Assembly (NCBI GenBank): GCA_023678885.1
Contig: CM042985.1
Coordinates: 17,462,465-17,526,464 of the forward strand
Source: Pogostemon cablin
Taxonomy: Eukaryota > Streptophyta > Magnoliopsida > Lamiales > Lamiaceae
Reading direction: 5' to 3'
DNA: 64,000 nucleotides
Of this stretch, positions 10,315 through 21,827 are shown in pieces (position 1 is the stretch's first letter; every line of letters starts with the position of its first letter). The notes beneath the pieces are model-generated. The model did no database searches. It was given only the letters and a program-made list of their open reading frames with translations, and was not told the origin of the DNA. A program made the translations under genes and the position numbers.

Positions 10315-12701
10315 ATGAACTAAACATACTTTGGCATCTAAGACTAGATAATTTTACTTAAGTTCGATTCGAAAGTTGATAGCCAATGGATCGTTAAGTT
10401 TATTGGAAGTGGAAACTATCGAACTTGTGAGTCTTACTTGGAAGTAAAAATGATAAATTGCCTATACAAGGCAAAAGGGTATAGAGCCATGAAAAGATAT
10501 GTTGGAAAGGGTTCATTCTGATTTAAGCGATCCTAAAATTATCCTGTCAAGAGGTGGTTATGAATATTTCACGATTATTCTAGAAACAAGATATATTTAT
10601 TTGATGTACTGCAAGCCTAAGTATTATGATTAATTCTAGAAGTGCATGGCTGATGTAGTGAGGCATCATGGAAAATATATCGAGTCACTGCAATCCGATC
10701 ATAGTGGCGAGTACCTCTTATGATAATTATGAGCTATTAATCAGAGGATAAGATTATATCTCAAGTTTTCTACACCGGGCAAACCCCAACTATATGGTGT
10801 GGTACCTTGAAGGATTAGGACTCTTGTGAAAATGGTTAGATAGATGATGAATTATTTGAAATTTCTAAATTCATTTTATGGGTAAGCCCTAGAAAATAAC
10901 ATGTCAAATTGATGTTTGTGGGATTTCCTAGAAAGATGAAGGATGGTTTATTTAAATACTCCAAAAGATTAGAAAGTGATTGTTAACACAACCACTAGAT
11001 TTTGGAAAGGGACTATGTAATAAATCACAAAGCCATGTATAAAATGTTCTTAAAAGTGTGAGAAGGAAAACACAAATTTTAGTACCAAGACTGCAAGAGG
11101 ATATACCACAAGTAAACTGCATCGCGTGTCACATCAGATACACAATTGCATGTAGTGCCTTTTCGTAGTGAGAGAGTTGTTTCACAACCGAATAGATTTA
11201 TGTTTTGGGAGAGTTTTGAGACTTGATCCCTAGTAAACATGAAATAGGCCCATGGACACAACAAAGTACTACAAGATCAAAATGCAGAATCTTAATAACT
11301 TGCAATGAATTTTGAAATAAAATCTATGGATTTTAAATCAAATGTGGGAGCTTGAAGGACCACTAAGTGGTGTGAAAGCCATTAGAAGTGATCATACAAG
11401 GTAAAAGAGGATCATACAGTAAGGTGGAAGCCTTTGAAGAAAAGCTTGATAGATATGCCTATGTTGATCCGGATTCTTTTATTTGTTGATGCTTATATAA
11501 AATTATGAGGTATAGCAAATAGATGTCAAGATAGCTTTCCTGATTGGAAGTCTTGAGAAAAGCATCTATGTGAACCAACCAGAGTGTTTTTAATAATATC
11601 CATCGATGGACTAAAGTAAGCTTCAAGATGACAGAACATCTGTTTTGATAAGGAAATCTAGTGATATGGATTTAATCAATGCACGGATGGGTATTGTGTA
11701 TGGAAAAGAGTGACGGAAGCGTGGTGGTATTTTTTGTATATACGTAGATAGTATCTTGCTCATTGGAAATAATGAAAGAGTATTGTCGAGTATATGGGTA
11801 TAGTTAATAAAGCAGTATGAAATGAAGGACTTAAGAAAAGCAAAATATATCCTTGCGATCACGGGTCACAAGAAAGGATATTGTGCTTATCTCAAGCTTC
11901 AATAAATGATACAATCATTACTCATTTTAGCATGTGACTTTATCTAAGGTTTTGTGTCTTAAGACACAAAAGAAGATAAAATAGATAAAGACGAATCCCT
12001 ATGCTTCGGCAATAAGGAAGCTTAATCCATGGAATGCTATGCACGAGATAGGATATCTGTTTTGCCTATGGCATAGTCAGTGAGTATCAAGGTAACCCGA
12101 AACAAGAATATTGAATTGTGGTAAGACATATTTGAAGTGCCTGAGAAGGACTGGAAATTATATGTAAACTTGCCGGATAGATTCATTACTTCTTGGTGAT
12201 TACTTAGATTTGGATTTTTTAAATCATAAGGACGGCAGTAAATCCACCTCAAGGTTATGTGTTTAATGGAAGTAGATTCATAGTGTGGAGGAGTGTGATA
12301 TAGGAATATATTTCGGACTCCACCATGGAAAGAAGATAATATTGGAGCCTTGTGACAGCCAAAGTATATATGGTTCTAGAAATTTTGTATTGGACTTAGA
12401 TGTGATTCTGAGTTTGTCCAAGGTTATCACAATTTATTGTGATAATAAGGTTGCAGTAGCAAACTTGAAGGAATCAGGAGTCCATAAGGAAATTAAACAC
12501 ATTGATAGCTAGTACTACCTGATACGAGAAATCATATGATGAGGGGAAGATTGTTGCCGCCTAGATTACATCGGATGATAACCTAGTAATCCTTGTACAA
12601 GGACCTTAAGGCGAAAGCTTTTAATGGTCTAGTAGTGGGAGTGGGAATCAGATGTATGGCAGCAGAAGTGGCAGCACATTCTTTTAGTATAAGTGGGAGA
12701 T
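10315..12701 (+). pseudogene. Copia family A, copy 2: integrase to RNase H remnant
   Basis: The sequence resumes in the gag-pre-integrase region (its start resembles position 787 of copy 1) and runs through integrase (about 10490-10990), reverse transcriptase (about 11340-11950) and RNase H (about 12140-12640). RNase H keeps the VITIYCDN...AVANLKE block at 12415-12475. The RT box is Y-V-D-S (near 11741-11752), so again the second catalytic aspartate is missing. Many frameshifts are present. The 5' part was displaced by gypsy 1, so it lies beyond that element or is lost. Confidence 0.82.
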
Positions 12702-12908
12702 TGTTTGACTATATAATAACACTTGATCTCTGTTATTATGGATGTTTGAACTTTTAATCCCTATATAATAACCCCGACACATAAGCTAGTATTTATATGT
12801 TTAATTCATTAATAGGTGAGATTTAATTGTTAAATCAATATGCTTGGTGAGTTAGGAGATTATGATGTCTCTATGGTGTGCTGTTAATTGTAGAAGGAAT
12901 CTGTGTCC
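12702..12908 (+). repeat. Truncated LTR of copia A copy 2
   Basis: It starts TGTTTGACTATATA after the tract AAGTGGGAGA. Compared with the LTR at 3299, about 345 bp are missing between TGTT and TGACTATATA, consistent with a short-repeat deletion. The LTR then stops at GTGTCC, where the gypsy 2 LTR begins. The remainder of this LTR is not found on the far side of the gypsy complex. Confidence 0.8.
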
Positions 12909-13125
12909 TGATGAGTGTGTAAATTCACGAATCTTACCCTTGGATTTGTGCTATTATGTAGTTTTTGAAGGATGAAATCGATTGTAAACTGATATATAGT
13001 GTGAAAAGGCACGGATCAGGTGTTGCTGAAGCCATTTGAGTGGTTTTTCAAAGGAAATCGAAGTGGAAGTGTTGAAAACTGAAGAAAGGAAGTCAAAGAC
13101 ATCCTTTGGGCAAAGCAGAAGTGCA

Positions 13126-13389
13126 ATTCGACCTGAAGGAGATCAATTCGACCAGCCCTTCAAGTTGAATTGGCAGCACACATGAGCAGAAGGTGGATTC
13201 GACCACGACAGTGGCCATTCGACCTGGGCATCAGGTCGAATCGGTTGGCGGAGATGCCGATTTGACCTCGTCACTTTGATTCGACCAGGAAAGTTGGTCA
13301 AATAGAGCACTTGGGACTTACAGTGTGCCAATTCGACCTGCGATTTAACTTGGAGGGATCAATTCGACCTGTTGCTGAAGTCGAATTCA
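13126..13389 (+). repeat. TTCGACC/GGTCGAA array in U3 of gypsy 2 5' LTR
   Basis: Roughly four units of 63-71 bp, beginning near 13126, 13196, 13259 and 13330. The flank is AATTCGACC or GATTCGACC, with GGTCGAAT on the other arm. A spacer reads CTTACAGTGTGCC. The array ends about 95 bp before the TATA box. Confidence 0.88.
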
Positions 13390-13482
13390 GGCTCGGGAAC
13401 TTACCATATCTGTATTTTTACACTATCAATGCATGTGATCACTTAAAAAGCCCATCCCAAGCCCAGGAGATGTAATTACAAG

Positions 13483-13493
13483 TATAAAAAAGG
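13483..13493 (+). promoter_or_regulatory. TATA box in gypsy 2 5' LTR
   Basis: TATAAAAAAGG, positioned after the U3 array as in the sibling LTRs. Confidence 0.65.
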
Positions 13494-14504
13494 CTTATAC
13501 AGCAGTAGATATATCATCTATCTTATAAGAAGACGTCAAGACGTAGAGTTGGGAGGAGATCGATAGTCCGTCATTCGGAGGTGCTGTGACAGAGGTTCCA
13601 CTGGAGATTAAGTAAGATTGGTCCAACTAACCATGATTGTTCTTAGATTAATCATGGGCTAAAAGCCGCTTCAATAGTTCTAGGGTTATGAAGGTTTCAT
13701 GAGTTAATTTGTCTTTCGTGTGTAAACTCCGTACAACACTACTTGTGGATTATTTTATATAAGATTGTGCGTTTTTAATCCATACTCATGGTCATTTTAT
13801 GCATCAATAATTGTTGTGTAGAGTCTGAATACATAACGCGGTTATTGTTGAGTGCGTTCACTGCTGAGCAGGGTTTTATGTTATAATTCTAAGTGAAGGG
13901 ATTCCGAAGTTTTATTAGAACTATCTTATATGAATACTTGTTAATTGAATCATATTTGGGGTAATAAGTAGGATAAAGAGTATAATTTCATAGTACCTAT
14001 AAATGGAGATAAAATCGATTAGAGTACTAAGTGCACGGGAAATAATTAATTGTGATAGTACCTAGAAAGGAGGGTGAATTATAGCTCTTGCTCTGAGGAT
14101 ATTCACACGTATCGTACGCATATTTACTTGTGTCTATAGAGTGAATTTGCATGGTTTAGTGATGCGTCCATAAACCACAAGGTAGAGTCAGACACCGTCA
14201 CACGAAAGATGAATTAATAAGTGGAGCCGGATGACCTGACGAACTACCTACTATCTTACTTGATCACAACTCACTTATCTCTTCTATTATTATTTTTACT
14301 TGTTATTTTAATTACTTTTGTTACTTAATTACAAAATCACAACCATTATATTCCCAACATAGTCTTAGTTTACTAGAATATAATTAAATTGATATTTATT
14401 CGTCCCTTGGGTTCGATATATAACTTGGTCACCTTCGAAAGTACGATTGATATCCTTCATACTTGAGGATTAATTGTGTGTTGAGAAAATGTCCATCAAG
14501 ATTC

Positions 14505-14525
14505 TGGTGCCGTTGCTGGGGACGA
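14505..14525 (+). promoter_or_regulatory. Primer binding site of gypsy 2
   Basis: TGGTGCCGTTGCTGGGGA, two transitions away from the Asp-type site of gypsy 1. Confidence 0.88.
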
Positions 14526-14611
14526 CATAAAATATCTTTTTATTATTTCTAGTGTATTTAGGACTATCTTAATTCATGTTTTGTGTTCTGACTCTTAATC
14601 TTTTCTGGTGT

Positions 14612-16664
14612 ATGCTTACTAGATCAAAGGCTGGAAGGCTAGCAACTTTTAATCCGAAGATCGGGGCTTCAACAAAGAAGAAGAAAAGTAAGATTCAAAG
14701 CAAGAAAGAAGAACCAACTACAACTCTGAATTTTGGAGTTGAAGTGGACGAACCGAACTTAAAAGCGACTGAAACTGTGGTTGATTTGACAGCAAAAGCA
14801 GAGGAAGTCGACATGGTCAACGAAAGGGCCAATCCAGATAATCTAGCCATCCGTGAAGTCTTCAAGAATAACGGAGCTGGAAATATTGGGCTTCTAGGAG
14901 CAAGGGGGCAAATGCAGACTTCGATCTTCACCCCACTCTTATTAGCATGATAGAAAGGAACTCTTTTGCAGGAGGGATTTTTGAGGATCTACAGCAGCAT
15001 CTAAACAAGTTCTTGGGCTATGCAAGTACTCAAAAAGATGCAGGAGAACATGAAGATGCTAGGAAGATCCTCTTGTTTAAATTCTCGCTTACTGAAAGGG
15101 CGAGAGATTGGTATGACACTATTAATGCAGCTGAATGTACTACTTGGGAGCAATTGAAGTTAATGTTCTTGGAAAGATACCTGCCACCTTCAAAGGTGTT
15201 CAAGATGAAGCAAGACACTAATCAATTTGCTATCGGTAGTGGAGAGAAGTTTCATGAAGCTTGGGACAGATTCAAGGACATGCATCGTAAGTGTCCTCAA
15301 CATGGGCTATCTAAAGCTCAATATATCAGCATATTCTACAATGGATTGGACTGTGATTCCCGTGTGTTATTGGATGCTTCTTCTAATGGAGCATTGTTTA
15401 CTAAGTCATATGTAGAGACCGAGAAACTTTTTGAAGATATTTCAATGAACTCAAGAGATCGGAAAACTGATAGGGTGAGAGGCACTTACGTCCTTGGAAA
15501 AGTGGCTAAGGTTGAACATGCTATGGTGTAAACAAGTAGAGAAGATGAGATCATCTCTAGCTTGTCCAATATCAACAAGCTACTTCAGTCCCAACAAAAG
15601 CAAATTAGTGATATATCTCAGCACGTACCAATCATGCATCAAGAAGTTACTAATGATGGAACAATCCAAGAGGAGATGGAAGAATCAAACTACGCTATGG
15701 GCTAAAGTGTTCAAGGAACGAGGTTTCAAAATTAGGGCAATCGGAATTATCAAGGGAACTACAACAATCATGGTCCCCTGGTTAATTATTAACAGCCTAG
15801 GAGGCTGGAGTTTTCATGGAGTAATCCTAACAATGCAACTCAACCTCCGATGGGTGTTGATTCAGGTGCAAAAGTAGGAGAAAGAAAATCGGGTTTCGAG
15901 GATACAGTGAACAGGTACATGGCTAGGAATGATGCTAGAGTGGATCGTCTTGAGGCCAAGTTAGAGAAGAAGATTGATACAAACCATGAGAATTTATCCA
16001 AGCAAGTGAAGGACCTTACATTGTTGATGGGGGAGATGGCAGGAAGTGCTAACAAGCTCACTCAAACTATTGAGAAAGGAAAGCTCCCGTCGCAAAGTAT
16101 TGAGAATCCAAAGTCCTGCAACGCCATCACATTGAGGTCTGGAACACAGTACGAGGGACCTACGATTTCGGAATCAAAATTGGACACATCAAGGGCTCAA
16201 TTCGACCCCAATTTGACCTACACTTTAGGTCGAATTGAACATGGGAGCTTGAATTAGATGCCTGGACGTGATTTGGAAGCAACAGAGCTTCGATTCGACC
16301 AAAACCCATTCAATTTGACCAGGGAACCAGGTTGAATTGAGGTCGAATCCACCCTTCAGGAGCACTCTGTTTTATCAGAAGGCCGATTCGACCAACAACC
16401 ACTCAATTCGACCAGAGCTTTAGGTCAAATTGAGGTCGAATCGGAGGGAAAAAATCTTATAGTGAGCCAATTTGACCAGGGGGACTTCAATTCGACCAGA
16501 CCTTCAGGTCAAATCCTAGTCGAATTGAGCATACAGGGTGAGAACTGTGTTCCAAGTGTTCAATTCGACCACTATGTTCCTAATTCGACCAGAGCACCTG
16601 GTCGAATCCAGGTCAAATTATTCAGTACTGTACCTATTTCTTCACCAAACACTCCTCGTGATTG
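14612..16664 (+). pseudogene. Gypsy 2 gag with repeat-bearing C-terminus
   Basis: The start is the ATG of MLTRSK, matching gypsy 1. The gag domain is well conserved with gypsy 1, but one base is missing near 14909, which shifts the frame (open again from 14947). A TAA at about 15529 replaces a lysine codon, and several more stops lie near 15704-15800. The region 15850-16257 is open and contains NAITLRSGTQYEGP. The C-terminal repeats begin at 16200 with QFD and continue as RFDQ, NSTR, LGQI and similar. No enzyme activity is expected of Gag; it would form the particle and bind RNA. Confidence 0.85.
16200..16619 (+). repeat. TTCGACC/GGTCGAA array inside gag of gypsy 2
   Basis: Five units whose first motifs start at 16200, 16293, 16386, 16470 and 16563, giving spacings 93, 93, 84 and 93. 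This is the same register, including the short fourth interval, as units 2-6 of the gypsy 1 gag array. The flank here is A/G-ATTCGACC with GGTCGAATTG or GGTCGAATC, unlike the GG/CC flank of gypsy 1 but like the LTR arrays of gypsy 2. Confidence 0.92.
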
Positions 16665-17999
16665 AACATTACTCCATTTGTTCAGAATGAGCAAAATACT
16701 GAGATCATAGCAGAGAAGAAGTGGAAAAGAGCCAAGAGGTTGAGAGCCAAAAAGGTAAATCGGAGAAGGTCGAGCGTGATGAATGGGGTATTCCCAAAAC
16801 AAATATACCTCCGCCGTTTCCTTATAAGCTGGTTAAGAAACGATTGGAAGAGAAGTTCAAGAAGTTTTGAGATATCATAAATAAGATAAGCTTGAGTATT
16901 ACTTTCTCTGAGGCAATATTGGAGATGTCGTACTATGTCCGATTCCTTAAGGATATATTGTTAAAAAAAAGAAGCTTGAACGGAGTTGAGACGGTGAATT
17001 AGTCTGAAAATTACAGCTCGATTATCCAAAGGAAGCTGCCACAGAAGATGAAGGATTCGGGAAGCTTCACTATGGTGTGTGAGATTGGAAAAGGGCCGGC
17101 ACGACGAGCCTTGTGCGATCTTGGGGCGAGCATTAATTTGATGCCATTGTCTATCTTTCAAAGGCTTGGTTTGGGGAAGTTGACTCCTACAACAGTTGCT
17201 CTACAATTGGCAGACAGGTCGATGACTTTTCCAAATGGTATCATTTAAGAAGTTCTTGTCAAAGTGGAGAAACTAGTCTTTCTTGTGGATTTTCTTGTAC
17301 TTGAGATGGAAGATGACAAGGATAATATCCCTCTTATCTTAGGTAGACCTTTCCTTGCTACTGCTGGGGCCATGATTGATGTTCAAAAGGGGAGCTTAGG
17401 TTGCGGATGGATAAAGAAGTGGTCCTATTCAACCTTGACAAAGCAATGAAGATGCCTATGGAGTCACAATGTCATAGTATTGACGTGGTGGAGGAGATTG
17501 TGAAGGAAGATATATCTTTGAACCTGTCTAAGGACCCTCTTGAAACATGCTTGATGGAGTCTCTTACTTATCCCACTACGGAGCTTGATGATCTCTCCAA
17601 TGAGATATGTATTGAATATCTTGAAAACTTACTTGCTTTGGGTGATGACATGTATGAATTGGAGAAATCTAAGGTTGAGAAGAAGGATGTAGAGAAAGAA
17701 AGAGAAGATGATGCCTACTTGAAGCCTCCTAACTTACCATCGGATACCCACAATTTTGAAAGTCCTTTCTCTCTTTCTTTATTTTGTGATCAATTTTATC
17801 CTGACTTTGATCTTGATAGTGATAGGAGTGATTCCAAAATTGAGTGAAAGATTGATAGGAATGAGACGAGAAAGCTTGAGAAAGGAGATTCTACTAATCG
17901 TATGGTGCCTAAGAAAGGTAAGGTGGTAAGTGTGGATGATAAGAGGGGGAGAAAGTATTGGAATGTAAAGATGAAAGAAGATAGCCCTCTTAGTTAGTA
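16665..17999 (+). pseudogene. Gypsy 2 protease and pol remnant without RT
   Basis: After a damaged linker (16665-17040) comes a protease with active site LCDLGASINLMP near 17112 and LILGRPFLATAGAMIDV near 17336. A TAA interrupts at about 17247. 17401-17847 is an open acidic region (DPLETCLMESLTYPTTELD...ENLLALGDD) shared with gypsy 1 up to LLALGDD. It then continues with an unrelated acidic tail up to a stop at 17848 and a lysine-rich fragment. Reverse transcriptase, RNase H and integrase motifs are absent. The tail may be what is left of the pol C-terminus after a deletion; I do not recognise it. Confidence 0.75.
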
Positions 18000-18498
18000 G
18001 TCTACATATTCTGCATTCCGTCATGACATTTCGACATTAAATAAGAGCATCTGTTGGGGGCTTTCCCTCCCGTTTATTGCTTTATTTCATTCGTGTGAGT
18101 AAGAAATTTTTATATTTGAAGTAATTACTTATCGGCAATTACATCTCTTTGCAAATTTAGTTTCGACTATAGTTTCTACTAAGTTTGGGGGTGTGATGTA
18201 CTTACCTTAATAAGCACCGATAGTATAATCTTTTTTTATGATGTTTGTTAGGGGAGTTAATTTTTTGCGGCATATTAAAACTTTAACCGGTTTTTATGTG
18301 TCGATTTTTTATAACTTGCCTAATATTTAGTGGTGTTTTATTCCGAGTTTCTATGTCGTTTGCAGAGTTACTCATGAATGTTAAGTTTTAGGATTGATTA
18401 TTGATGAAGTTATGCTCTATTTTGGTACCTAATGTTCGTTGTAAGCTTGAAGTGTGTAGGGGATGAAGAAAACTCAATTTTGGAGCAACATTGAGCCA

Positions 18499-18794
18499 AT
18501 TCGACCAGGAAGTATGGTCGAATCCAAGCATTCAGGTTGAATCGAGGGGCAAAAATCGTCCAGTAGCCCAATTCAACCTGAGGCATGGCAATTCGACCAG
18601 AGGCCCAGGTCGAATCAAGGTCGAATCGGAGTGTGCAAACTTCCAGTAAGCCAATTCGATCACGACTGTTTCAACTCGACCAGTAGTTCAGGTCTAAATG
18701 AGGTCAAATTAAGGACCTGAATATTTCAGTGTGTGGATTCGACCTGAGGCATCTCAATTCTACCAGGGGACCAGGTCGAATTGATATCGAATTG
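18499..18794 (+). repeat. TTCGACC/GGTCGAA array in the 3' untranslated region of gypsy 2
   Basis: Four units with first motifs near 18499, 18570, 18653 and 18736 (spacings 71, 83, 83). Each has two forward and usually two reverse copies with AATTCGACC and GGTCGAAT flanks. Spacers read CAGTAGCCC, CCAGTAAGCC and TTCAGTGTGTGG, close to spacers of the LTR and gag arrays, so whole units and not only the core are related. Confidence 0.88.
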
Positions 18795-20181
18795 AAGGAA
18801 AAGGATGATGCTTTGGAGGAGTAGAGCTGCAGGCTTTTTGTGTTCTCCGATTCATCTCATCTCTATTCTTCTTTTATCTTTACAGGATGGGTATGTCTTG
18901 TGTGAGTGGAATGTATGTATTGCTATATTTGATCATCTCGGGTGTGGATTGTGAGGAATGACTATGATGCATGAGTTAGAATTTGTAGAGAGGCTTGTAT
19001 GATTGATTATGATGTATGGGTTTTTGGATTTTGTGCATTCATATGTTCATGTGTTAATTTTCATTGATGAGAAGCATGTATAATTTGATAAGTATGTAGA
19101 ATTCTTGTGAAATTGGTCTTGATTATGTGCTATGAGGAGTACTTAGGATTCTATTTACCCATGTGAAGATTTGAGCCTTTTAATCATGCTTGATCATGAT
19201 AGGTTATTCTTGAGAGAATCATTCATATGAACATATTCTAGAACTTGGTTTGGAGTCTTGTGTGAGACTTACAATTGGTGAATTGCTAGGATATGATCTT
19301 AGGCCATTCTTGATTACTTGAGTTACTTAGCAAAATTTTACCTTCCCATTGATTATGTATATCTTTGGTAGCCCCGTTTGAGCCTAAAAAAAAGCTTTTT
19401 CTTTGGCAAGCTGAATAAAAGAGTCTTATTTAACCTTTACTTGAGCTTTGTTTAAATACCGTATTCATTGGTAGAGAGTTGAGGTGAATAAGTGTTGCAA
19501 GGAGAAGAAAGAAGATAGAATGTGGTTGAGTAAAGTAAGAGAAGTGTGTGGCTAAATCTTGTTTAGGGATAGTGCCTGAAACTGGTACCCCGATTGCTGT
19601 TAAAAAGGGTAGTGCCTACAACCGGTACCCGAGTTATCAAAAGAAGAATGATGTTGATGCAAGAAAGAGAAGGAAAGTTCGAAAATTTCAAGTGCAAGAG
19701 AAGAAATTGGAGGAGGGTATGTAGCCGAATGAAGAAAGCAAGAACCTCTAAGGTAACTCTCTACTAGTGTTTGAGTCACTTTATCTATATTTTCCTACCC
19801 TTTCCAAAGAGCCAACATTACAATCAGAAAATAAGTCCTTTGTGATCCTAGTCATGAGTTGATTGGGAGTTGATTTTTGAGACCCTTGTCAAGCTTATGG
19901 TTACGCGTGAGTGTGGATTGAATATGAGCGTATATATTAACTTTTTAAGTGCAACGAGCACTTGAGTGAGAGAGTAAACACTTATCTTGTGAGTTAGATG
20001 ACTTAGTACTCCGAATGGTAATATGATTGGGTGATGTTTTGCATGAATGATATATATGATGTAGGAAATACTAGTTTTTAATTGATAAAATTGCATGTGT
20101 AATATGTGTTGTATTTTGTGATTTCGTGAATTTTACACGACACCTTGGTTTGATTGCGTTGCCTCAGGATGATCAAAATGT

Positions 20182-20194
20182 AAGTTTGGGGGTT
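20182..20194 (+). promoter_or_regulatory. Polypurine tract of gypsy 2
   Basis: AAGTTTGGGGGTT lies directly before the LTR start TGAAGAG. A close match lies at 23024-23036 before the gypsy 3 LTR. Confidence 0.8.
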
Positions 20195-20412
20195 TGAAGA
20201 GTGTGTAAATTCACGAATCTTGCGCTTGGATTTGTGCTATTATGAAGTGTTTGAAGGATGAAATCAGTTCTAAATCGATATATATAATGTGAAAAGGCAC
20301 GAATCAGGTGTTGTTGAAGCCATTTGAGTGATTTTTCAAAGGAAATCAGAGTGGAAGTGTTAAAAACTGAAGAAAGGAAGTCGAAGCCATTTGTTGGGCG
20401 AAGCAGGAGTGC

Positions 20413-20688
20413 AATTCGACCTGAAGGAGATCAATTCAACCAACCCTTCAGGTCGAATTGGCAACACACATGAGTAGAACGTGGATTCGACCACAACAGG
20501 GGTGATTCGACCTGAGCATTAGGTCAAATCGAGGTCAAATCGGTTGGCAGAGATATTTATTTGACCTTGTCACTTCGATTCGACTAAGGCAGTTGGTCGA
20601 ATCAAGCACCTGGGACTTACAGTGTGCCGATTCGACCTGCGATTCGACTTGGAGGGATCAATTCGACCTGTTGCTGGAGTTGAATTGA
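20413..20688 (+). repeat. TTCGACC/GGTCGAA array in U3 of gypsy 2 3' LTR
   Basis: Same units as the 5' LTR array with scattered point differences. One unit (near 20526-20545) has two adjacent reverse copies where the 5' LTR keeps one. Confidence 0.88.
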
Positions 20689-21038
20689 GGCTCGGGAACT
20701 TACCATATCTGTATTTTTACACTGTCAATGCGTGTGATCACTTAAAAAGCCCATTCCAAGCCCAGGAGATGTAATTACAAGTATAAAAGAAGGCTTATGC
20801 AGCAGTAGAGATATCATCTATCATACAAGAAGACGTCGAGACGTATAGTTGGGAGGAGATCGATAGTCCATCATCTTGAGGGGCTGTGATAGAGGTTCTG
20901 CTGGAGATTCAAGTAAGATTGGTCCAACTAACCATGATTGTTCTTAGATCAATCATGGGCTAGAGCCGCTTCGGTAGTTCTAGGGTTATGAAGATTTCAT
21001 GAGTTAATTTGTCTTTTATGTGTAAACTCCATACAACA

Positions 21039-21294
21039 TGTGTAGATTTCACATGTTCTATATTATTAGAAAGCTACTGAAGAGAGAATCATTTTGGCGT
21101 GTAGATCACTCTAATCGGAGATCAGACGAGGGAGTTATGGCCAAAACGGTAAGAGTGCACAGGCTGCCGTTGAGAATCCTTCTTCTTCAACATACCCTGG
21201 TGAAAGGTAATATGTTTCTTGTTTTCTTGCTTTCACTGTAGAAATGTATGGAACCCTAGCGGTTCACGTTAACCAAAAGATCCAAACGCCAACA
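21039..21294 (+). repeat. Copia A LTR 3' end embedded in a gypsy LTR
   Basis: From about 21063 this follows the 3' end of the copia A LTR at 3299-4687, including the extra module (GAAGAGAGAATC, GATCAGACGAGGGAGTTATGG), the TTCAACATACCCTGGTGAAAGG block and the terminal GCCAACA. Gypsy LTR sequence stands on both sides. No target duplication is visible, so this looks like a replacement rather than a simple insertion. Confidence 0.75.
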
Positions 21295-21827
21295 AATATA
21301 ACTTAATAATACCTATAAAGGGAGATCATATCGGGTTAAAGTACTAAGTGCACGAGAAATAATTGATATTGATAGTACCTAGAAAGGGGGTGAATTGTAT
21401 CTCTTGCTCTGAGGATACTCACACATGTTATACGCTTGTTTGCTTGTGTCTATAGAGTGAACTTGCATGGTTTAGTAATGAGTCCATAGACCACAAAGCA
21501 GAGTCGGGCATCAACACATGGAAAGGAAATTAATAAGTAAAATTGGATGACCTGAAGAACTACCTACTTTCTCACTTGATCACAGTCGTATTATCTCTAT
21601 TGCTTGTTTACTTTATTTGCTATTTTAATTGTTATTCTAATTATTTGTTGCTTAGTTACTTAATATCCACAACTATATTGCCTTGATAGTCTTAATAAAT
21701 TAGAACTTAACTAAATTAATAATAATCCGTCCATTGGGTTCGATAATCACTTAGTTGCCTATCAAAACTACAATTGATATCCTTCATACTTGGGGATTAA
21801 TTTTTTGTGTTGAGAAAATGCCCATCA

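Larger units (their letters stand above)
12909..14498 (+). repeat. 5' LTR of gypsy 2 (1590 bp)
   Basis: Starts TGATGAGTGTGTAAATTC and ends GTCCATCA, followed after six bases by the primer binding site. It shares the U3 array, TATA box and AT-rich R-U5 layout with gypsy 1 and with the LTRs at 20195 and 23037. Confidence 0.92.
18000..20194 (+). other. Untranslated region of gypsy 2 between pol and 3' LTR
   Basis: There is no long open frame in 2.2 kb. It contains the palindromic array at 18499-18794 and a pair of related blocks around 19568-19632 built on GGTAGTGCCTA and GGTACC, which are also present in gypsy 3 near 22395. It ends in a polypurine tract. Some Athila elements carry an envelope-like gene here; I see no trace of one. 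Confidence 0.7.
12909..21827 (+). mobile_element. Athila-like gypsy element 2, gag-protease only
   Basis: Two LTRs in direct orientation flank a primer site, gag with repeats, protease, a short downstream coding tail, a 2.2-kb untranslated region and a polypurine tract. Reverse transcriptase, RNase H and integrase are all absent, so this is a non-autonomous, TR-GAG-like structure. The flanking 5-mers (TGTCC on the left, GTGAG on the right) do not match, so the outer ends were rearranged after insertion. Confidence 0.85.
20195..21827 (+). repeat. 3' LTR of gypsy 2, with a foreign copia patch
   Basis: Starts TGAAGAGTGTGTAAATTC and ends GCCCATCA. It matches the 5' LTR except that about 300 bp between the CCGTACAACA-like site and the TACCTATAAA block is replaced by about 255 bp of copia A LTR end (21039-21294). 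It keeps the U3 array and a TATAAAAGAAGG box at 20782. Confidence 0.88.

Noticed and set aside
18000..20194. Possible envelope-like gene between pol and 3' LTR
   Set aside because: No long frame, signal peptide or membrane segment was found on the sense strand.
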